Origin: an uncultured Campylobacter sp.
GTDB lineage: Bacteria; Campylobacterota; Campylobacteria; Campylobacterales; Campylobacteraceae
NCBI RefSeq assembly: GCF_938045405.1
Contig: NZ_CALIMW010000229.1
Span: forward strand, 1 to 5,881
DNA length: 5,881 bases
Direction of reading: 5' to 3'
Part shown: piece after piece, positions 5,528 through 5,881 of the stretch
Position numbering within the stretch: position 1 is the first letter of the stretch
Layout of the letters: every line of letters starts with the position of its first letter
The notes under the pieces: model-generated
The model's input: the letters and a program-made list of their open reading frames with translations, nothing else
The model's database searches: none
Told to the model about the DNA's origin: nothing
Made by a program: the position numbers and the translations under genes

Positions 5528-5764
5528 ATGAAATTTAGCCCTATCTTGCTGCGCACGGAGACTTTACACGTACGAGACTAGACGCATACGGCGAAGGGAT
5601 ACTGGTGTTATGAAAGGCGCGGATACTTTACATGCAAAGCTAGACGAGTAATCTTAATAAAATTTAGCCGCATTAATAAGCTTGCTTTTGTAGGACATGC
5701 TTTTCTGGGCTTGATTTTTAATAGAGTTTTATCTGCTTATAGAACGTTTCATTATATTAAGTAA
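5528..5764 (+). pseudogene. Coding-like stretch with repeat pair, interrupted by a stop and a frameshift
   Basis: Two related units lie here: 5557-5588 (GGAGACTTTACACG then CTAGACGCATA) and 5621-5650 (GGATACTTTACATG then CTAGACGAGTA), 64 bases apart. One + frame runs MKFSPILLRTETLHVRD from ATG 5528, stops at TAG 5579-5581, then stays open 60 codons to TAA 5762-5764 without an ATG. Dropping one base near 5599 joins GDFTRTRLDAYGEG in another frame to YWCYERRGYFTCKARRVI. This gives two similar peptide blocks (GDFTRTRLDAY, GYFTCKARRV) as expected from a decayed repeat-encoding gene or a mobile repeat. I do not know the family. No ribosome site precedes the ATG, and it may simply be non-coding repeat DNA. 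Confidence 0.3.
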
Positions 5765-5808
5765 TAACGCCTGCCAAGCTTTATTTAGCATATAGTTTAA
5801 ATCATTCG

Positions 5809-5835
5809 AAAGCCTTATAAGTTGCCGGCGGCTTT
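5809..5835. repeat. Small inverted repeat, possible weak hairpin
   Basis: AAAGCC (5809-5814) and GGCTTT (5830-5835) around a 15-base loop, followed on the + strand by ATAATTTA. The stem is only six pairs and the tail is not a clean T run, so it is at best a weak terminator for + transcription. No gene ends nearby. Confidence 0.25.
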
Positions 5836-5881
5836 ATAATTTAGATATAAAAACGCGGTAATGTATTAAAAACGAACGTAT

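Larger units (their letters stand above)
5104..5881. other. Gene-poor region with degenerate repeats
   Basis: About 780 bases without a convincing gene on either strand. Short open frames exist, but none combines a start, a ribosome site and protein-like composition. There is no tRNA or recognisable structured RNA. Contents: the probable promoter region of the helix-hairpin-helix gene at the left; an inverted repeat AAGAGAT/ATCTCTT (5286-5292 and 5316-5322, loop 23); the direct repeats at 5376-5467; a related repeat pair at 5557-5650 embedded in a frameshifted, stop-bearing coding-like stretch; and a weak hairpin at 5809-5835. The right edge ends in AT-rich sequence with nothing assignable. 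Confidence 0.55.

Noticed and set aside
5376..5650. Possible CRISPR array
   Set aside because: Only four diverged units with uneven spacing (63, 118 and 64 bases), no conserved repeat length and no cas genes.

Overview
The base composition and codon habits (many AAATTTA/TTTAAA runs, AAGGA-type ribosome sites, lysine- and isoleucine-rich proteins) point to a Campylobacterota genome. A non-jejuni Campylobacter such as the concisus/curvus/showae/rectus group is plausible, because parts of the window are much richer in G+C than C. jejuni. This placement is an inference from style; there is no rRNA or marker gene here.

All convincing genes lie on the minus strand. From right to left (the direction of transcription) the window holds four regions. 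(1) Positions 5104-5881 are a stretch of about 780 bases with no convincing gene. It carries short degenerate repeats, including two identical 14-base palindromes 63 bases apart, and what looks like a decayed, frameshifted coding repeat. (2) Positions 4612-5103 encode a secreted helix-hairpin-helix (ComEA-like) protein with an unusual lysine-rich tail, closed by a good intrinsic terminator at 4555-4594. (3) Positions 4268-4554 are a leader region with possible promoter elements, two small palindromes and one 50-codon hydrophobic open frame of doubtful status. (4) Positions 4267-1 are a tightly packed surface-polysaccharide operon: a Wzx-type flippase, a family 2 glycosyltransferase, an EpsG-type polymerase, and a family 4 glycosyltransferase that runs off the left edge.

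The four operon genes make a coherent set. The two glycosyltransferases would add sugars to an undecaprenyl-diphosphate-linked repeat unit on the cytoplasmic face, the flippase would move the unit across the inner membrane, and the EpsG-like protein would polymerise it in the periplasm. Flippase/GT2 and polymerase/GT4 share 4-base stop/start overlaps (ATGA and TTGA), and GT2/polymerase are only 15 bases apart, so co-transcription and translational coupling are likely. G+C content varies sharply along the operon (about 50% in the last 180 bases of the GT4 part, under 25% in sampled parts of the polymerase), as expected of a mosaic, transferable glycan locus.

I see no CRISPR array, transposase, integrase, tRNA, rRNA or defence system. 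The least explained parts are the repeat-bearing right end, the small open frame upstream of the flippase, and the charged tail of the helix-hairpin-helix protein.
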